Shown here: piece after piece, positions 1-9,538 of the stretch
Position numbering within the stretch: position 1 is the first letter of the stretch
Layout of the letters: each line of letters starts with the position of its first letter
Source: Terriglobia bacterium
Lineage (GTDB): Bacteria; Acidobacteriota; Terriglobia; Bryobacterales; UBA6623
Length of the DNA: 52,526 nt
Direction: 5' to 3'
Assembly: GCA_009838515.1 (NCBI GenBank)
Contig: VXRL01000020.1
Span: forward strand, 1-52,526
The notes under the pieces: generated by a model
Database searches by the model: none
The model's input: the letters and a program-made list of their open reading frames with translations, nothing else
Told to the model about the DNA's origin: nothing
Translations under genes and position numbers: made by a program

Positions 1-3000
1 GCCCCAGCCCAAGCGAATTCCCCGTCGATCACGCTAGCGACGTTGGGCGGATAGTCCAAGCGGACATCCTTGGCGGAGGCTTGTAGGCGGTATTCGAATT
101 CCGAGTCACGATACGATGTCACGCCGCTGAACTGAACCGTCCCCCCGCCTGAGGTAGCCGTCAGCCGGCTTATCTTGCCTTGGCCGCCTTGAAACGCGAT
201 CGCTCCGTTTAGGTTGCTGAGTTGGATCGGCAGGCCGGGCGAACCGATGGACGCATCAACCAGCTCCACGGATCCTTCCAGTGACGGATCGTCCAACGCG
301 CCTAGGATGCGCACGCCGATCCTCGAGGTTCCGACGGTCTCGATGCCATCCGCAAAACTGTCCAGCAGGCTCAAGTCGACGTCTCCGTCGATGCTCACGT
401 CCAATGACCGGTCTCCCTCGAGACCGATCACTCCATCGATGCGGAAGTCTGTGTCCGGCCCGGTCAGCACCATGGAGTCAAGACGCAGGTCGCCGTCGTT
501 GATCCCCCAGCGCAGAGGGAACACGTTCGAGATCACGTGCGGTTCGCCGTCCGGGCTCGGCAGGCTTACCTCGGCCCGTTCGATGGTTCCGCTCATTTCG
601 AACGTGCCGGCCGAGCCCACAACCCCGCCAAAGCCCGCACGGCCCATCAGCGTGCCCTGCGGGGCGCCGCTTGGCAGGTCGAGAAACTCCGCCAATCGCC
701 GCGTGCTCAGGCTGTCGAATTCAACGCTGCCGTTGTAGCTGGAAGGGCCGACCTGCCGCTGCAGCGTCGCATCGCCGCGGAAGGTTCCGTCAAAGACGTC
801 GGCCCTCCAGTCGAGTTGGAGGTTCTCGGCATCGAGTGCGGAGCTTACGCTGCCGCTCCAGTTGCCGAGTTGCAGGCCCTTCCGGCGCAGGTCAGACACC
901 TCCCACGTGCCGGCAAGCTCGAGCGATCCGAGGGCGCCCGTCAGGGTTGGCGGGCCAGCGGCCCGCAGATCGAAGCGCAACGCGCCCGTAACGCCCGGTG
1001 CTAGTGCGCGAGCCCACGTGAATTCCTCCAATGGCCAACTGTTGCTTTCCATGCCGATCTGCGCCTCCCCAGTCTGGCTGGAGGTGGAAGCGGCGACGGC
1101 AAGCCGGGACCGACCGCGCTCCAGTGACGCGTTGCGGAGTTCGAATCCGGCCGGATCGTAGGAAACCTGTGCTTCGAGGCCGTCGAAACGCTCTCCGAAG
1201 AAGGTCGGGGCATCGACGGCAATGCTGCCCGTCGCAACTGGCTCAGATTGCGTGCCAGTCAGGGAGGCTTCCATGGCGAGCAGTCCCTCGATCGGAAGGG
1301 TGAAGCCGCTTGCGAGCGCCAGCTTGCGAGCGTCGATCCCGGTCGCGGAAATCGCTAGGTCGAGTGCCCCGTGTTCATGCAGCGGCAGGGTGCCGCTGAA
1401 CCTGAGGTCGCCGGATCCGTCGACCATACGGCCTTCCGTCACGTCAATGCGATCCGAGGACAACACCCCTTGCAGGGCGAGGTGGTCCCAGCGCTGACCA
1501 CCCAACGCGAACTCTTCGATCGAGAAGTCTCCGCTCAGAGTTGCGCTCGCAATCTGCTCAGGCCCCCAGTCCAGGTTGCCCCGATACGAGTACTGACCGT
1601 CCGGAGCGGTCGGGGGCAGCTGCGAGACGATCCGCAGGACGGCCAGGATTCGCTCGAGCGCCTGCTTGGAGTCAATCTCAACGTCGACTAACAGCTTTCC
1701 TCCGCCGGCAACCGCAAAACTGCCGTTGCCGCTGGCTCGTATGTTGGGCGTGGAGAGCGAGAATCCGTCTATTGAGACGCGTCCGGTCGCGCTGCTGAAC
1801 TGCAATGACGCGTCCCCGCCGATCGGCAGCGTGGACGGCTGCGTAGTCGGCACGACCTGCAGGCGCAGGTTCGCCTGCAGGTCGTGCATGACCGTTCCGG
1901 ACAGGTCGAATTCGGCGCCCACCGAACCGCTCCACGCTGGCACAGGCGATCCCGTCGCAGTCGCTACGCTTGCGAGCGCGATGCCGCTGACACTGCCGTT
2001 GGACGTGAGCCGAGGCTCGAGCCACGGAGCATGGATCGTCGCCTGCGCCCGCAAGCCTCCGCCGAGCGCGGCACCCTCGAGATCTTCCAGCTCGACAGAC
2101 ATCTCGTTTCCGGAGAACCTGCCTGCCACGGACAAATCCAGATCGAGAGCTGACGAGCCGACAGAAGAGGCTGCGAATCCTCCCGAGTACGCAACCGCAC
2201 CGTTCGATCCGTCCCATTCCAGTTCGCCGCTAGCCGCCAGGGAGCCAAGTAGCCCCAGATCTGCGTAGCCGACCAGACCGGACAAGGGCCCGATTGCCGA
2301 CTTGAGAGAAAAGACGCATCGAGCCCAGGGCTGATGCCAGTCCCGGATCGTGCCGCGCAGCTGGGCTGACAGGTCTTGGCCGCGAACGTCGGCACTCGTG
2401 ATTTCGACACCCGTCGCGTCGGCCACGGCCGACACCGAAACGGTCGACCCGGTCAGCTCGAACGAGCCAGCGCTGCCAACCTGTGGATCGCGGAGTTCGG
2501 CATCGATGGTATGCAGCTGAGATCTCGGATCGAAGCTCGTCTCCACCCGCAGCCCCGACCCGCGGAACTCTAGGTCGTACGGCTGGCCGTTCCAAACGAG
2601 TTGGCCGCCATCGAGTTCAAACCGGCGAACCTCCAAGCCCGAGATCAACGAACGCTCCGACGCTTGGCTGAGAATTGCCGGGCCGTCTTCGGCGACCGTC
2701 AGGTCGAGGGCAGGATCGTGCAGGCTGAGCGATTCCAGCACCGTTACGCCGCCTAGCAGGGACCGCCAGCCTAGCGTTGCCGTGACATGCGGAACTGACA
2801 GCAGCGGTGCGACGGTCAGGTCATCGCCCGCGCGCAGCTCGAGCCCGTTGATCTCGAACGCGAGTCGCGAGTCGCCCAAGCGGACTTCATCGATCGATAC
2901 CGTCCCGCCCAATGACTGCTCCAGCTTCGCGATAGTGTTGTGACGCAAGCTGTCGAGGAACCAATCGCTGCGGACTGCGGCTTCAAAGCCGCCCCAGCCC

Positions 3001-3071
3001 AGTCCTATGGAGGCGATCGCGGCGAGAGCGATCCTGTGCCGCAGGATCGATGTGAGCGCTGCTTTGATCAT
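1..3071 (-). CDS. TamB/AsmA-like translocation and assembly protein, partial (C-terminus beyond window)
   Basis: The reading frame is open for at least 1023 codons from an ATG at 3071 to the left edge without a stop; I checked the frame at both ends and in the middle. The N-terminus (MIKAALTSILRHR followed by an Ala/Ile-rich stretch) is a single signal anchor. The rest is a long, low-Cys, Ser/Gly/Leu-rich run of short beta strands with repeated phrases such as GSVELVDASI and SNLNGAIAF, as in AsmA/TamB proteins that form a periplasmic beta-taco groove for lipid or substrate transfer. The DUF490 domain that defines TamB would be in the missing part. The start overlaps the stop of the SurA-like gene by four bases (ATGA), third in an operon with an Omp85 protein, which fits TamA-TamB pairing. 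Function is inferred from fold pattern and context. Confidence 0.83.
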   Translation of the reverse strand, partial: MIKAALTSILRHRIALAAIASIGLGWGGFEAAVRSDWFLDSLRHNTIAKLEQSLGGTVSIDEVRLGDSRLAFEINGLELRAGDDLTVAPLLSVPHVTATLGWRSLLGGVTVLESLSLHDPALDLTVAEDGPAILSQASERSLISGLEVRRFELDGGQLVWNGQPYDLEFRGSGLRVETSFDPRSQLHTIDAELRDPQVGSAGSFELTGSTVSVSAVADATGVEITSADVRGQDLSAQLRGTIRDWHQPWARCVFSLKSAIGPLSGLVGYADLGLLGSLAASGELEWDGSNGAVAYSGGFAASSVGSSALDLDLSVAGRFSGNEMSVELEDLEGAALGGGLRAQATIHAPWLEPRLTSNGSVSGIALASVATATGSPVPAWSGSVGAEFDLSGTVMHDLQANLRLQVVPTTQPSTLPIGGDASLQFSSATGRVSIDGFSLSTPNIRASGNGSFAVAGGGKLLVDVEIDSKQALERILAVLRIVSQLPPTAPDGQYSYRGNLDWGPEQIASATLSGDFSIEEFALGGQRWDHLALQGVLSSDRIDVTEGRMVDGSGDLRFSGTLPLHEHGALDLAISATGIDARKLALASGFTLPIEGLLAMEASLTGTQSEPVATGSIAVDAPTFFGERFDGLEAQVSYDPAGFELRNASLERGRSRLAVAASTSSQTGEAQIGMESNSWPLEEFTWARALAPGVTGALRFDLRAAGPPTLTGALGSLELAGTWEVSDLRRKGLQLGNWSGSVSSALDAENLQLDWRADVFDGTFRGDATLQRQVGPSSYNGSVEFDSLSTRRLAEFLDLPSGAPQGTLMGRAGFGGVVGSAGTFEMSGTIERAEVSLPSPDGEPHVISNVFPLRWGINDGDLRLDSMVLTGPDTDFRIDGVIGLEGDRSLDVSIDGDVDLSLLDSFADGIETVGTSRIGVRILGALDDPSLEGSVELVDASIGSPGLPIQLSNLNGAIAFQGGQGKISRLTATSGGGTVQFSGVTSYRDSEFEYRLQASAKDVRLDYPPNVASVIDGEFAWAG

Positions 3072-3751
3072 TGCTCGCCCCCAGCGGCCGGAAAGGCCAG
3101 GATCTCGATGCGGGTCAGGGCCCGCAGTTCCATGATGCGCTGCTCGAGCAGCCTGTTCGCTTGGCGCTCTGCCAAGACGTCCAGAATGGCCGACCGCACC
3201 GATTCCAGAGGCTCGGCGGGAGCGCCGAGCGCCGCCTGTCCGGCACTGTACTCGTTACGGTAATACGCTTCGACAGCCCCGGGGCTCACTTCTTGCCCGG
3301 TCTTGAAGCGGAACGAGACATAGCGCTCGAAACTGGCCTTTTCCCTCAAGAAGGCCCGGCAGTCATCCTCGGTGAGCCCATAGTGCGCCAGCGCGGCTGG
3401 GAAGTCCCGCCCGCCCGCAAAGGTCTGGCCCCTCAGGGCTCGGAGCGGGCCCTCGACCTCTTCCGCTGGGGCCAGCAGGAATGGTGTCAAGGCGAGATCC
3501 TGCATCGCCAGGCGCCGGTCGATCAGTGCCTCCAAGGCGGCCCTGCCTCCTGTTTCGAGGCCGACGGGCTCGGATTGGTTGAGCAAGGCGACCAGGTTCA
3601 TTTGGGTGCGCACTTGGGAAAGCGTGATTACCTCGCTTCCGACGATCGCCGCCACGCGGTCGACAATCTCTGCCCTCGGTGCGGAAGCGGACAGAGCGAC
3701 GCCTGCCAGCAAGGCGGCATACAGGACGGCGCTTGACCTTGGATTGGGCAT
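3068..3751 (-). CDS. SurA N-terminal-like periplasmic chaperone without PPIase domain
   Basis: 227 residues. Residues 1-27 form a signal peptide ending near SAPRAE, followed by EIVDRVAAIVGSEVIT, the typical opening of the SurA_N domain (PF09312-like) of SurA and related peptidyl-prolyl isomerases. The helical body (residues 30-200) includes an EALIDRRLAMQDL helix and a Tyr/Phe-rich patch, RYVSFRFK. No parvulin domain follows, so any activity would be chaperoning and not isomerisation. The gene touches the stop of the Omp85 gene upstream and overlaps the TamB-like gene by ATGA. Its place between an Omp85 protein and a TamB-like protein suggests it escorts outer-membrane proteins through the periplasm. 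Family assignment is by motif; partner specificity is inference. Confidence 0.8.
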   Translation of the reverse strand: MPNPRSSAVLYAALLAGVALSASAPRAEIVDRVAAIVGSEVITLSQVRTQMNLVALLNQSEPVGLETGGRAALEALIDRRLAMQDLALTPFLLAPAEEVEGPLRALRGQTFAGGRDFPAALAHYGLTEDDCRAFLREKASFERYVSFRFKTGQEVSPGAVEAYYRNEYSAGQAALGAPAEPLESVRSAILDVLAERQANRLLEQRIMELRALTRIEILAFPAAGGEQ

Positions 3752-6717
3752 CAGAACGTCTGGCCGAGTGAGAAGTGGAACTGCACGGCGCTGGCGCGTT
3801 GCTCGCGGAAAGTCCCGGTTCCCAGCAGCAATTGCTCGCGGGTGCCATCGAATCCCACGAAGCGCGGTGGATTGGGGCTGTACGCGAGGTCAAACCGCAG
3901 CGGGCCGATGGGCGTGCGGTAGCGGATTCCGAGACCCATCGCATGGACGAGGTAGTCGAAATCGAATTCTTTTCCTCCCTGGGGGTTGGTGCGCACCTGC
4001 TGGCTAGAGTTCAGGCTGATCCGCCCCGGGCGCGAGTAGACGTTGCCCGCGTCGTGGAACAGCACCGCCGAGAAATCAGGGCCAGACAGCGGGAAGCGCA
4101 GTTCGACGCTGTTGAAGAGCTGGGCGCCTCCGCCCAGTGGAAAGCCGGTCGCCGAGTCCCGGGGGCCGGCTTGGTTGTAAGCAAACCCGCGGTGGGTGGC
4201 GGATCCGCCGCCGAAATAGCGTTCCGACAGCGGCACTCGCGGATCGGGCCGGACGGCGAGGCCCTCGCGGTCCACGCCCTCGCTCCCGAATCCAGCCCAC
4301 GGGACATTGACCCCGATCTGAAGCGTCCGGGCGAACACCACGCGCGGCCGGACTTGGTGATAGGTGCTGTTCTGAGCGAACATGCGCGCGAAATTGGGCT
4401 GGGCGCCCAAGAGCTTGGATGCCAGCGCGATATCCACGGTGTTATACATGCCCGAAGTCGTGTCCGTCGGATCGTCCCGGCGGTCCGAAATGTACGTCGA
4501 GGACATCAGCCCGACGCGCACTGGCTGGGAAATCAGCGGAACGAGCAGCGGTTCGATGTTCAGGGTGTTCTCGTCGATAGACGTTCTGCGATAGGCGTAT
4601 CGGTACAGCACGGTCTCCCGACCGCTGATCGCTTGCGACAGCTGGAGCGCCCCTTCCAGCCTGCGGCCGGTAAACGTGTTGACGTTGCGGAACGTGTCAT
4701 ACAGGCCGGTTACGGTCAGCCGCCAGCGATCCGAATCGAACCAGCGCGGCGCCTCGTAGGTGAACAGGCCGCGCTGCTGAAGCAGTGACAGGCGCGTGTT
4801 GAAGCTCAGCGTGTGTGCCTTGCCGAATACGTTCAGCCGGGTCACCTCGACGGTCATGCGCGGGCTGAAACCCGCGTCGCCGACTGGATTGGTCAGTTCT
4901 GCCGTATTCCGGCCGAACCTTCCGAACTCCGCGCCGCCGCCGAACCCGAGCCCCCAGCGCCGGGCTTCCTCGACTTGGATCAGCACGTCCTTCGACTCTT
5001 CGATCCCAGCCGGGTTCTGCAGCGCTACTTCGACTTTGGAAAACACGCCGAGATCGTAGAGGTTGCGCTGTGTCGCGAACATGCCGGCTTGCGAGAGGGG
5101 CTCGCCCGAGGCCACTTCGATCTGCCGCGCCAAGACTTCGTCGCGGGTCTTCTCGGCCCCGGACAGAATGGCCCGGCCAGTCTGCCTCGGTTCGCCATGC
5201 CGGATTTCGTAGTACACGACCACCTGGCCGGGCGAATCGCCCTGCTCCGAGCGCCAATCGAAAGTGACATCCTGATGGCCCGCGTTGAAGTATTCCCACA
5301 GAATGCGCTGGCGGTCGGTGGCGATGCTGGACTCGCTGAAGGGCTGCCCTGGGGCCGAGGCGAATTCGAACGGCGACTCGTCGGCTGGAAACTCTGACAT
5401 CCCGCTGGTGACCAATTTGGAAACGAATGTCTGACGCCCTTCCTCGATGGAGATCGCGACAGCCAAGTGATTCGGGTTGCCGCCGAACCCTCGGAGGACC
5501 TCTCCGCCCACGCGCGCCTCGCGGAATCCGTTCGAGGCGTACAGCTGGCGCAGGGATTGCAGGTCTTGCGAGAGCAGCCCCTGGCTAAAGGCTCCGGGAC
5601 TAGAGGCCGACTTCCCGGTGCCCAACTGCAGGCGTTCCCGGATCGTGCCGTCGTCAAAATAGCGGTTGCCCGTGATCTCGATGTCCCTAAGCTGCCGCCT
5701 CTGGCCGCGGTCGACGCGATAGACGATTGCGATCTCGTCAGCGGTGGATCGCTCGACTTCGAAGCTCACGGCCGCGTCGAAATAGCCCCGGCCTTGGAAG
5801 TACTCCGCTAGGCTGGCGGCCCCGGTACTGAGCAAGTCGTCATCGATCGAACCCCTGGAGTAGAGCACTAGATGCCGGCGCAGCCGCTTCTGGCTCATGC
5901 GCACGCCTTCGACGCGGACGGACGTCTTCGGGCCGCGTCGGACGCGCGCCACCAACGTGACCTGATTGTCGGCCGGCCGGAATTCGGCGACCTGGGCTCG
6001 GATTTCGGACTGCCAGTAGCCCTGCGCCTGAAAGTGCTCCCGCAGGCGCCCGATGCCGCGTTGGATGCGGTCGCGTCGGAAAATCGAATCCCTCCTCCAG
6101 CCCGTGAGCCTACGGATCTCCTCCGCGTCCAACGACAGTCCCTCGGCTGCCAACAGCAATGCACCGATGCGGGCCCGCCGCCCGCTGGTCACGTTGAAGT
6201 CGATGTGAACCTGCTGGGTCTCGCGGTCACGCACGAGGGTGTGGTCGATCGCTGCCTCGCGGAAGCCGTAATCGGTGAGCACTTCGCGCAGAGAGCTCAT
6301 CGCCTCGCCGACCTTGTCGTCGGTGAAGACCGTGCCGAGCCGCAGCTGGGTGGCGTTGATCAGCTGGCCGGAAGACGGCGGCCGCTCGACACCTTCCACG
6401 CGGACATTGCCCACGAACCATGCGGGTGTGGTCAAGAACGTAAGTCGCGCGCCGTCTTCGCCGAGCGTGGCGTCTGCGAGGATGTCGCTGTATCGGCCGG
6501 TCCTGAAAAGGGCTTGGATCGATTTGCGTAGCGCCGCTCGTTCAAGCGGCTGGCCGACGCGCACGCTGAGCAGCTTCTCGGTCGCTGCGCGCGTTTGGAT
6601 GGCGAGCGGGGGATCGAAGGCGATCCCCGAAATCGGAGCGCCAAAGTAATCCCCTGCGGCGCTGGGAGCCGCCAGTAGGACGTGAAGAGCTAGAAGGGTC
6701 AGCCACGCTCGATGCAA
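3751..6717 (-). CDS. Omp85-family outer-membrane assembly protein with about seven POTRA domains (BamA/TamA-like)
   Basis: 988 residues from a proposed TTG start at 6717. That start gives a clean signal peptide (MHRAWLTLLALHVLLAAP) ending at SAAG; the open frame continues upstream to 7017 but would overlap the divergent ThiF-like gene. About seven POTRA-like units can be traced between residues 26 and 605, each with a helix pair and a closing strand. Landmarks are VRVEGVERP, VRVEGVRMS, IEITGNRYF and a final LIQVEEARR. The C-terminal 380 residues are a 16-strand barrel with the family's RGF loop motif (ATHRGFAYNQ) and a terminal Phe (SLGQTF). BamA normally has five POTRAs and TamA three. It heads an operon with SurA-like and TamB-like genes, so it could be either the main BamA or a specialised TamA. 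Confidence 0.88.
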   Translation of the reverse strand: MHRAWLTLLALHVLLAAPSAAGDYFGAPISGIAFDPPLAIQTRAATEKLLSVRVGQPLERAALRKSIQALFRTGRYSDILADATLGEDGARLTFLTTPAWFVGNVRVEGVERPPSSGQLINATQLRLGTVFTDDKVGEAMSSLREVLTDYGFREAAIDHTLVRDRETQQVHIDFNVTSGRRARIGALLLAAEGLSLDAEEIRRLTGWRRDSIFRRDRIQRGIGRLREHFQAQGYWQSEIRAQVAEFRPADNQVTLVARVRRGPKTSVRVEGVRMSQKRLRRHLVLYSRGSIDDDLLSTGAASLAEYFQGRGYFDAAVSFEVERSTADEIAIVYRVDRGQRRQLRDIEITGNRYFDDGTIRERLQLGTGKSASSPGAFSQGLLSQDLQSLRQLYASNGFREARVGGEVLRGFGGNPNHLAVAISIEEGRQTFVSKLVTSGMSEFPADESPFEFASAPGQPFSESSIATDRQRILWEYFNAGHQDVTFDWRSEQGDSPGQVVVYYEIRHGEPRQTGRAILSGAEKTRDEVLARQIEVASGEPLSQAGMFATQRNLYDLGVFSKVEVALQNPAGIEESKDVLIQVEEARRWGLGFGGGAEFGRFGRNTAELTNPVGDAGFSPRMTVEVTRLNVFGKAHTLSFNTRLSLLQQRGLFTYEAPRWFDSDRWRLTVTGLYDTFRNVNTFTGRRLEGALQLSQAISGRETVLYRYAYRRTSIDENTLNIEPLLVPLISQPVRVGLMSSTYISDRRDDPTDTTSGMYNTVDIALASKLLGAQPNFARMFAQNSTYHQVRPRVVFARTLQIGVNVPWAGFGSEGVDREGLAVRPDPRVPLSERYFGGGSATHRGFAYNQAGPRDSATGFPLGGGAQLFNSVELRFPLSGPDFSAVLFHDAGNVYSRPGRISLNSSQQVRTNPQGGKEFDFDYLVHAMGLGIRYRTPIGPLRFDLAYSPNPPRFVGFDGTREQLLLGTGTFREQRASAVQFHFSLGQTF

Positions 6718-6727
6718 TTCTATGAAA

Positions 6728-6733
6728 ATTATA
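6728..6733 (-). promoter_or_regulatory. Candidate -10 element (TATAAT) for the Omp85 operon
   Basis: On the minus strand a perfect TATAAT lies 10 bases before the proposed TTG start at 6717. No good -35 hexamer is present at 16-18 bases (best is GTGTTC). If used, transcription would begin within a few bases of the TTG, giving an almost leaderless mRNA. The AT-rich patch stands out from the GC-rich surroundings. Confidence 0.4.
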
Positions 6734-6810
6734 AGGTTAAGTCCCTGCCGAACACTTGGGGCAGGATGCGCTGCTAGCATCGAACAGCGGGCCGCGTCCT
6801 CTATCGCCGC

Positions 6811-7833
6811 ATGACGACCAACGCTAGCGACCGCTATTCTCGGCAGAGGCTGCTGGCCGAGATTGGCGGCGACGGGCAGGAACGGCTGGCGGAAAGCTGC
6901 GCGGCCGTGGTCGGCTGCGGGGCGCTCGGAACGATGCAGGCAGCTCTGCTCGTGCGGGCCGGAGTTGGCACAACGCTGCTGGTTGACCGCGACTATGTCG
7001 AGGAGAGCAACCTGCAACGGCAGGTCTTGTTCGACGAAAGCGATGCGGAGCGCGGCGTGCCGAAGGCCGAGGCGGCGGCGCTAGCCCTGCGGCGGGCCAA
7101 TTCCGCGGTCACCGTGGTGCCCGTGGTCAAGGATCTAGTCGCTGCCAACGCAGAACGGCTGCTGGGGTCGGCCGACGTGATCCTCGACGGGACTGACAAC
7201 TACGAAACGCGCTTCCTGATCAACGAGGTCGCGGTCAAGCATTCCATCGCTTGGGTCTATGGCGCGGCCGTGGGAACGCACGGCTCGATCATGCCTGTCG
7301 TCCCCGGCCAGACCGCCTGCTTGGAGTGCCTGTTCGACAATGCGCCGCAGGCCCGCCAGCCGACCTGTGACACCGCCGGCGTGCTCAACGCGGTTACGTC
7401 TCTGATCGCCTCGCTTCAAGTCGCCGAGGCGCTAAAGATCCTTGCGGGGCGCACCGAGGCCGTGCAAGGTCGACTGGTCACGATCGATGTCTGGAGCGGC
7501 GAACGCGCGGCGTTGCAGGCCGACACGCCGCGCCCGGACTGTCCGACTTGCGGGCTGCGGCGGTTTGCTCGCTTGGAAGCGCGGTCCGTCGCTTCAGCTC
7601 GGATTTGTGGCCGCGATGCCGTGCAAGTGCCCGCTCGCGACCGGCCTGTTGACCTGGCTGCGCTGGCGCACAGCCTAGCGCCGCTAGGCGAGGTCCGCTC
7701 TAGCGAGCTGGCGGTTCGGTTCTCGTGCCCGCCGCATGCGCTGACCGTGTTTTCTGACGGGCGCGCCATCGTCAAGGGCACGCAAGATCTCGGTGTGGCG
7801 CGGAGCCTGTACGCCCGCTATGTTGGCGACTGA
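6811..7833 (+). CDS. ThiF/MoeB/HesA-family adenylyltransferase
   Basis: 340 residues. It is an E1-like enzyme that would adenylate the C-terminal glycine of a small sulfur-carrier protein (ThiS or MoaD type) in thiamine or molybdopterin synthesis. The Rossmann ATP loop is GCGALG (35-40), then DRDYVEESNLQRQ (59-71) and the GTDN acid motif (127-130). Zinc-binding cysteine pairs are CLEC (170-173) and CPTC (244-247). The candidate catalytic Cys is C186 in PTCDTAG. Residues 265-340 form the C-terminal extension seen in many ThiF-like proteins, with CGRDAVQV and VFSDGRAIVKGT. No ThiS, ThiG, MoaD or MoaE lies in the window, so the partner is unknown. It is divergent from the Omp85 operon and ends four bases before the convergent DUF3604 gene. 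Confidence 0.88.
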   Translation: MTTNASDRYSRQRLLAEIGGDGQERLAESCAAVVGCGALGTMQAALLVRAGVGTTLLVDRDYVEESNLQRQVLFDESDAERGVPKAEAAALALRRANSAVTVVPVVKDLVAANAERLLGSADVILDGTDNYETRFLINEVAVKHSIAWVYGAAVGTHGSIMPVVPGQTACLECLFDNAPQARQPTCDTAGVLNAVTSLIASLQVAEALKILAGRTEAVQGRLVTIDVWSGERAALQADTPRPDCPTCGLRRFARLEARSVASARICGRDAVQVPARDRPVDLAALAHSLAPLGEVRSSELAVRFSCPPHALTVFSDGRAIVKGTQDLGVARSLYARYVGD

Positions 7834-7837
7834 GCGC

Positions 7838-9499
7838 TCATGCGGCCCCTACCCAGACCGGGCTGGACCACGCGAGCTCTCCGTTGGATTCGAAGACGCG
7901 CAGGTAGTACCAGTCCGTGCCCGATCCGTCGCCCTCGTCCTCGGCGGAGAACGAACTCTCCCAGTTGTCGTGGAACACGACGCGGTGTAGCATCGCCGAC
8001 TCCCACGGGAACGGTCGGGTGAACAGCATCTCGTTCGACTCGGTGAGTTCCGCGAGTGTCTGGGTCACCGAGCACTTTGTCGGTTTCGTGCAGTTCACGC
8101 TCACGCGCGTGCTCCCGTCGCCGCGCACCCGCAATACCAGCGCCTTTTGCGAATAGTCGTCCAGCTGCTGCTTGAGGGCGGTGTAGGACTGGACTCTGAC
8201 CGAAGTGTCGTCGCTGCTGACGATCTTGTCCCGGCGAAACTCATCCAGCGGCCCTGAGGTGAAGCACGGATGGAAGCCCTCGATGCGGCCGCCCTGCACC
8301 TCGAGCGTGAAGTCCCAGTCGGCCGTGCCGCCCCACCCCAGCGCCGGCCAGGGCCCCCAGCCGTACTCGAATCGCACGATCACGGGCTCGTCCCAGCGGT
8401 TTGCTCCGGGCTGGCGATCCACCGGGAATTCGCGATGGATCACCCGGCCGTTCTTGACGACCTCGATCCGGTCCACCAAGTCCCAGCCGCGCACGCTGGC
8501 TCGGATCTCGCGCCTGCGGGCGAACGGAATCTCTTGGCCCATCATCGCGCCGTTGACGGAAAAGTCGAGTTCGATGCGGTCACCGGTCACGGCGTAAGTG
8601 CGCCGATTCCACAGCGCGTCGAAGATTGCCTCGCGGGACAGCTCGCGAGCCTTGATGACGGCCAAGCCCTCGCGATAGCCGCCAGGGTAGCCGAGATGGT
8701 CATCGGTGCTCGCCACGACTCCTAGGCGATGCCCGTCGCTGAGATAGTGCTGCAGCGTGTGACGCGTCCAACGCCCGCCTTCGGTGTGTCGCTTGTAGGG
8801 GTGGGGTGCCCGGTCATGCTCGGCGCAGCCCCATTCGGAGTGGATCTCCAGCACCGGTGAGACCGAAGTGTCGATCGCGGACGACGCAATGCCGCGATGC
8901 CCCAGGCGGTTGGCGGGGTGGTGGGGAACGAGGATGCAGCCCCGGCGCTTTGCAAACGCCTTGAGCTCGTCCAGCCTTTCGATCAATTCGTAGTCGCCGT
9001 TAAGGTCCGGGAAGAGGATGTGGTAGTCGCCCTCCATCGTGCCGTGGCGCTCGTAGCCGAGGATCGTGGTGAACGCTCCCGGATCGTCGAACTGGCGAGC
9101 CAGCCGCACAACGTCGGGCCAGCGCGACTTCGCCACCGCGAAGCCGTTCTTCCACTTGTACTCGATCTTGCCGTCGTATTCGCCCACGTCCGGCCAGTAC
9201 GAATGCGGCGTGAAAGCGTAGAAGTCGAGATGGTTGCGGGCCACCTCGAAGCTGCGCTCTAAGGTGCCTTGGGCATACCCGACTTGGTTGTGGTTGTGCA
9301 GGTCGCCGAAGTAGTTCCTGTACGGTGCTGGCGACGCGGCCTGCGCCGCCGCGCTCGCAGCGGCCGGCACGGCGCCGGCCAGCGCGGCCCCAGTTCCGGT
9401 GTGCGCGCAATGGCGCATCCAGTCGCGCCTGGAGATTCCGTCCTCGCTCACCGCTGCTCGCTGGGGCCCGACCGCTTTCCCGGTGCGCCGCCACATCAT
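7838..9499 (-). CDS. Tat-exported DUF3604/PHP-like metal-dependent protein
   Basis: 553 residues from ATG 9499 (a second ATG is at 9496). A twin-arginine motif (SRRDWM, 23-28) and an Ala-rich segment up to about residue 55 indicate Tat export of a folded, probably metal-loaded protein. The catalytic-type core follows with metal-ligand motifs FGDLHNHNQ (H68, H70), FTPHSYWPD, YERHGTMEGDYH, LVPHHPANR, LEIHSEWG and STDDHLGY, a pattern like PHP-type phosphoesterases and the DUF3604 family (PF12228). The last 45 residues end in AWSSPVWVG, a tail shared with the second DUF3604 gene here. The open frame upstream of 9499 runs into the remnant of another DUF3604 gene and is not taken as coding. Substrate is unknown; most DUF3604 proteins are uncharacterised. 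Confidence 0.83.
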   Translation of the reverse strand: MMWRRTGKAVGPQRAAVSEDGISRRDWMRHCAHTGTGAALAGAVPAAASAAAQAASPAPYRNYFGDLHNHNQVGYAQGTLERSFEVARNHLDFYAFTPHSYWPDVGEYDGKIEYKWKNGFAVAKSRWPDVVRLARQFDDPGAFTTILGYERHGTMEGDYHILFPDLNGDYELIERLDELKAFAKRRGCILVPHHPANRLGHRGIASSAIDTSVSPVLEIHSEWGCAEHDRAPHPYKRHTEGGRWTRHTLQHYLSDGHRLGVVASTDDHLGYPGGYREGLAVIKARELSREAIFDALWNRRTYAVTGDRIELDFSVNGAMMGQEIPFARRREIRASVRGWDLVDRIEVVKNGRVIHREFPVDRQPGANRWDEPVIVRFEYGWGPWPALGWGGTADWDFTLEVQGGRIEGFHPCFTSGPLDEFRRDKIVSSDDTSVRVQSYTALKQQLDDYSQKALVLRVRGDGSTRVSVNCTKPTKCSVTQTLAELTESNEMLFTRPFPWESAMLHRVVFHDNWESSFSAEDEGDGSGTDWYYLRVFESNGELAWSSPVWVGAA

Positions 9500-9538
9500 G
9501 CTATCACGCCGCCGCGCCGCCCTCCTGCCGCCCCGCGT

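Noticed and set aside
6718..7017. Longer Omp85 protein starting at 7017
   Set aside because: It would cover the start of the ThiF-like gene and place the signal peptide about 100 residues in.
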